Under the pieces are notes generated by a model. That model had not been told where the DNA came from, did no database searches, and worked only from the letters and a program-made list of their open reading frames with translations. The position numbers and the translations under genes were made by a program. Of a stretch of 16,221 nucleotides of DNA, positions 13,936 to 16,221 are shown piece by piece (positions within the stretch are counted from its first letter, which is position 1; each line of letters begins with the position of its first letter). Origin of the DNA: Methanocalculus sp. (lineage in GTDB: Archaea; Halobacteriota; Methanomicrobia; Methanomicrobiales; Methanocorpusculaceae); the NCBI RefSeq assembly GCF_030651615.1, contig NZ_JAUSCG010000048.1, forward strand, positions 1 through 16,221, given 5' to 3'.

Positions 13936-13990
13936 TTTTAAATAATTTCACAATCTATTCTTGGTAGTTAGGATTTCCTAACTTAGGTGA
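13936..13990. promoter_or_regulatory. Divergent promoter with palindromic TTAGG operator and RBS
   Basis: TTTTAAATAA (13937-13946) is nearly symmetric and correctly spaced to serve as TATA box in both directions: towards 13912 (leaderless) and towards a start near 13967. Over the latter lies a perfect 8-base-arm palindrome, AGTTAGGA (13966-13973), TT, TCCTAACT (13976-13983). A second overlapping palindrome CCTAA-C-TTAGG (13977-13987) adds a third TTAGG half-site. The Shine-Dalgarno AGGTGA (13985-13990) shares bases with it, ten bases before ATG 14001. A repressor here would block initiation and translation of the regulator gene. Confidence 0.6.
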
Positions 13991-14000
13991 GGGGTCGCAT

Positions 14001-14477
14001 ATGGATGAAGAAATGACCAAAAAATATCTTAGCCGTGTGCCTATTGAAATGCGTGAGGCTATAATGGAGTTAAATAGTGATAAGAAATGGGCTGTTTATA
14101 TCGCGTTAACTCTTGAAGGTAAAAAATATTTTAATGAGATCAAAATGCAGTTTGGTGCAAATCCGAATACAATCGATACCATCCTTAAGTCGTTGGTCGC
14201 TGGCGGTCTCGTCACAAAAAGGGTGGAGCTATTGAGTGATATTGGTAACAGAGAACGAAGTTACTATCAAACGACTAAATTCGGATTGAAGTTAATGGAT
14301 GCCTTATATGAGGTTGTCCTGCCCCCGATCAGTACTAACCACGAAAGTTTTAATCGCTGGATTCCGGCTGTACCTTCAGATACACCAGTCTATATGGAAT
14401 CAATTGGATCAACACAATTCACTACACAGAAAAATAAAACTGAAAAATCTAACATAATACTAATGGCAGAAGTATAA
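14001..14477 (+). CDS. Winged-helix transcriptional regulator
   Basis: 158 residues from ATG 14001, which has the Shine-Dalgarno AGGTGA. Residues about 27-95 form a winged helix: KKWAVYIALTLEGKKYFNEI, then the probable recognition helix region NPNTIDTILKSLVAGGLVTK, and a wing with VELLSDIGNRERSYYQTT. This resembles ArsR/HxlR/PadR-type archaeal regulators; I cannot pick the family. The C-terminal 50 residues (from LPPISTNHESFNRW) are low in recognisable pattern and may be a small sensing or interaction tail. The palindromic operator in its own promoter suggests autorepression and control of the divergent Rossmann-fold gene. It is AT-richer than the flanking core genes. Confidence 0.75.
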   Translation: MDEEMTKKYLSRVPIEMREAIMELNSDKKWAVYIALTLEGKKYFNEIKMQFGANPNTIDTILKSLVAGGLVTKRVELLSDIGNRERSYYQTTKFGLKLMDALYEVVLPPISTNHESFNRWIPAVPSDTPVYMESIGSTQFTTQKNKTEKSNIILMAEV

Positions 14478-14497
14478 AATTTTTCGGAGTGAAGGCA

Positions 14498-14800
14498 ATG
14501 GAAGAAGAGAATAAAATCACAAAACCAGAAGAGAAACAACCAGAGATCCAACACAAATTAACCTTTATCCAGTTCTTACAACCCAATAAACCCATAGCCC
14601 CGGATATTGATGTTGTTCGGTATTCTAATCATGTGTTGATCAATTTGTCAGAAAACGATGTATTATTTGATTTTTTGGAACTCCCCGGAACGATCCGCGA
14701 TGGAGAATTGCATGTAAGAGGAACCCGGCTGTATCTGACACATGAAAAAGCTAAAAAATTCCATGACGTTTTAGGGAAACTATTGTATAAAGAAGAGTAA
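14498..14800 (+). CDS. Small DUF3467-like protein
   Basis: 100 residues from ATG 14498; GGAGTG (14486-14491) is the Shine-Dalgarno six bases upstream and decides this start over the in-frame GTG at 14489. The first 35 residues are charged and probably disordered. The rest, VVRYSNHVLINLSENDVLFDF and then RGTRLYLTHEKAKKFHDVLGKLL, fits the DUF3467 pattern: a YaNhv strand, a D-x-x-x-DF turn, then a strand followed by an H-x-K-x-x helix. The family's function is unknown. It lies 20 bases after the winged-helix gene and is almost certainly cotranscribed. It may be a partner of the regulator or of the Rossmann-fold protein. Confidence 0.65.
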   Translation: MEEENKITKPEEKQPEIQHKLTFIQFLQPNKPIAPDIDVVRYSNHVLINLSENDVLFDFLELPGTIRDGELHVRGTRLYLTHEKAKKFHDVLGKLLYKEE

Positions 14801-14856
14801 TATACGGTATTTTGGGGGAATTACATCCCTCTCTTCTCTTAAACTCCGGTGAGTGT

Positions 14857-14866
14857 CCTTTTTTAT
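14857..14866 (+). terminator. Poly-T terminator of the winged-helix operon
   Basis: CCTTTTTTAT places six T residues at 14859-14864 about 60 bases after the DUF3467-like stop, without an evident hairpin. Confidence 0.45.
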
Positions 14867-14920
14867 CAAACTCTTCTGAATCTCTTCCTTGTTGGAAATC
14901 TCTATTCAAAGATTGTAGGT

Positions 14921-14932
14921 GGAAAAAAAGGA
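14921..14932 (-). terminator. Poly-T terminator of fae-hps
   Basis: On the minus strand seven T residues (complement of 14923-14929) lie six bases after the fae-hps stop codon. Between the two opposed poly-T tracts, 14867-14920, I see nothing else. Confidence 0.55.
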
Positions 14933-14934
14933 TT

Positions 14935-16125
14935 TTAGAAGTCCGTCATGATACGGAACTGGTCGATCTCTTCTGAGTCGATCTCTCCCAGGAACTCTTC
15001 TGCCGCATGCTGGATGTTCTTGCTTGCGGTGATTGCACGGCCGACGACGAGGATGTCCGCACCTGCTGCGAGTGCCTTCTTCGCGACATTCACACGGATA
15101 CCACCAGCGGTTGCAACAAGGATCTTCCCGCCTGCTGCTTCTTTGATCGCCGGGATGTCGCCCCAGGCATATTCGCTCCCTTCAGCGTCGATTGCACGGT
15201 GCATCTCGACGACATGGGGGAGTGCGTTCTTCTTTGCGAGCGCCTCGATCAGTGCAACGGGCTTTTCGACATTGTGCATATCGATGACTGCATAGAGGCC
15301 GGTCTTCCGCGCTTCAAGAACCGCCTTCTCGATAGTCGATATGGGTGCAAGACCCGAGATGACGACTGCATCGGCTGATGCGTTTGCACACTTCCGGGTC
15401 TCAAGGTTCCCTGTGTCGAGGGTCTTCAGATCTGCGATGATGAATGCGTCCGGTCTCAGTTTCCTGATCTCTCCGATGATTGAGAGGCCGAACTGTTTGA
15501 TAAGGGGTGTTCCCGCTTCAATGATCAGATGGTCGTTCTTCGGCAGTTCTGTAAGGACACGTGCCATATGGTTCATGTCCACAAGATCCATGGCGACCTG
15601 AAGGTACGGCGGGTTCCAGAGGCGCTGGACCTTGAAGCCCATTACACCGTGTGCTGCACGGTCCTTCTCATGGAGGATCACTGCTTCATCCGGGAACTGT
15701 TCAAAGGCGCGTGAGAGCGAGAGTTTCATTGCACCATAGTTGAACCGGTAGATCTTGTTGTAGTCTTTTGCATCAGGTGAGAGGTAGACGCTTGCGATGA
15801 TGACGATATCATCGATATTGATACCTTTGAAGAGGCCTTCTTCGAGGCTGTCTGCAACTGCCTTTGCAACAGCTGCCTGCACAGGCCCAAACATCTCGTT
15901 CACCTGCTCGGTCCGTTTCAGGGTCACCTTCGGAATGATCACTGTTGCGGGTTTCGTCAGGAGGTTTGGTCGGATCACTGCGAGGAGTGGTGTGTGTCCT
16001 GCTGAGAGCTGGGAGAGTGCATTTGCAAATGCAGTTCCTACCGGCCCGTTTTTATCTCCTACTAACAGGTCAATGTGCGCAAGTTCTGCACCATCGCCAA
16101 CTAAAGCTTCACCTATAGAATACAT
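14935..16125 (-). CDS. fae-hps: Bifunctional formaldehyde-activating enzyme / 3-hexulose-6-phosphate synthase
   Basis: 396 residues from ATG 16125. Residues 1 to about 160 are Fae, joining formaldehyde to tetrahydromethanopterin. It opens IGEALVGDGAELAHIDLLVG with the catalytic His at position 17, the same number as in characterised Fae. The remainder is Hps, an orotidine-decarboxylase-type barrel with the D232-x-K234-x-x-D237 motif in IIADLKTLDTGNLE and the phosphate-binding end ATAGGIRVN. Hps interconverts formaldehyde plus ribulose-5-phosphate and hexulose-6-phosphate; in archaea this supplies pentose phosphates, and Fae traps the released formaldehyde. An alternative ATG at 16149 adds eight residues, but a TATA box centred at 16171 predicts transcription from about 16145, downstream of it. 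Separate fae and hps genes occur in bacteria; fusion is typical of archaea. Confidence 0.94.
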   Translation of the reverse strand: MYSIGEALVGDGAELAHIDLLVGDKNGPVGTAFANALSQLSAGHTPLLAVIRPNLLTKPATVIIPKVTLKRTEQVNEMFGPVQAAVAKAVADSLEEGLFKGINIDDIVIIASVYLSPDAKDYNKIYRFNYGAMKLSLSRAFEQFPDEAVILHEKDRAAHGVMGFKVQRLWNPPYLQVAMDLVDMNHMARVLTELPKNDHLIIEAGTPLIKQFGLSIIGEIRKLRPDAFIIADLKTLDTGNLETRKCANASADAVVISGLAPISTIEKAVLEARKTGLYAVIDMHNVEKPVALIEALAKKNALPHVVEMHRAIDAEGSEYAWGDIPAIKEAAGGKILVATAGGIRVNVAKKALAAGADILVVGRAITASKNIQHAAEEFLGEIDSEEIDQFRIMTDF

Positions 16126-16180
16126 AACAGAAGTTCCTGCCTTGCTCATAGGTATGGATCGTTGATCTATAAAATGGCAA
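16126..16180 (-). promoter_or_regulatory. Promoter of fae-hps
   Basis: TTTTATA on the minus strand (complement of 16168-16174) is a clear TATA box. Typical archaeal spacing of about 26 bases predicts transcription near 16145, giving a leader of about 20 bases with AGGCAGGA as a possible ribosome binding site for ATG 16125. In 16181-16221 I see no supported feature. Confidence 0.55.
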
Positions 16181-16221
16181 GCAACAGTTCAGAAGAAAAG
16201 GTGGGGTCGGTGAGATTTGAA

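Noticed and set aside
16126..16149. Eight-residue N-terminal extension of fae-hps
   Set aside because: The TATA box would start transcription downstream of ATG 16149, and the family begins at the M-x-x-IGEAL position, which also places the catalytic His at 17.
1..16221. CRISPR array, insertion sequence or prophage genes
   Set aside because: No regularly spaced repeats, transposase, integrase or phage structural proteins are seen on either strand.

Overview
This looks like chromosomal DNA of a methanogenic euryarchaeon, most likely in the order Methanomicrobiales; I cannot name the genus. The evidence is an archaeal initiation factor 5A with its hypusine site, an archaeal-type UMP kinase, a fused formaldehyde-activating enzyme/hexulose-phosphate synthase, a protein resembling methanogenesis marker 11, a DUF169 protein, TATA-box-like promoters, several apparently leaderless genes and poly-T terminators. 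Genes are densely packed. Three convergent gene pairs overlap at their 3' ends, and two pairs are joined by ATGA stop/start overlaps.

Layout. 1-500: end of a flavin reductase. 476-2025 (minus): radical SAM protein AmrS, then a Mut7-C RNase-like protein coupled to it by ATGA. 2091-2795: UMP kinase. 2851-2925: tRNA-Pro(UGG), with endonuclease III starting seven bases later. 3549-5360 (minus): DUF47/PhoU-like protein and a PiT phosphate transporter. 5408-5473: an unexplained dyad that can fold as a three-way junction. 5481-6721 (minus): aIF5A and agmatinase. 6779-8386: an inositol-monophosphatase-family protein and NAD kinase, a pair that is a single fused gene in some other methanogens. 8450-9163: DUF169 protein. 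9230-11818: ACT-domain regulator, homoserine dehydrogenase, and an HTH protein with a TiaS-like DDTD domain. 11806-12558 (minus): creatininase-family hydrolase. 12652-13083: FKBP/SlyD-type prolyl isomerase with a hairpin/poly-T terminator.

13115-14800 is the accessory part. It opens with a structured leader-like stretch carrying a motif typical of cobalamin riboswitches, with no recognisable target gene behind it. An AT-richer three-gene cassette follows: a putative nucleoside-deoxyribosyltransferase/TIR-like Rossmann protein (minus), a divergent winged-helix regulator, and a DUF3467-like small protein. The divergent promoter carries an 18-base palindrome with three alternating TTAGG half-sites, which suggests autoregulation. 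This is the best candidate here for an undescribed system. The window closes with fae-hps (minus), which detoxifies formaldehyde and supplies pentose phosphate.

Functional links. Agmatinase makes putrescine, a possible route toward the spermidine used to hypusinate aIF5A. The phosphatase and NAD kinase may balance NAD and NADP. The ACT protein probably tunes homoserine dehydrogenase. DUF47 and PiT form a phosphate-uptake pair.
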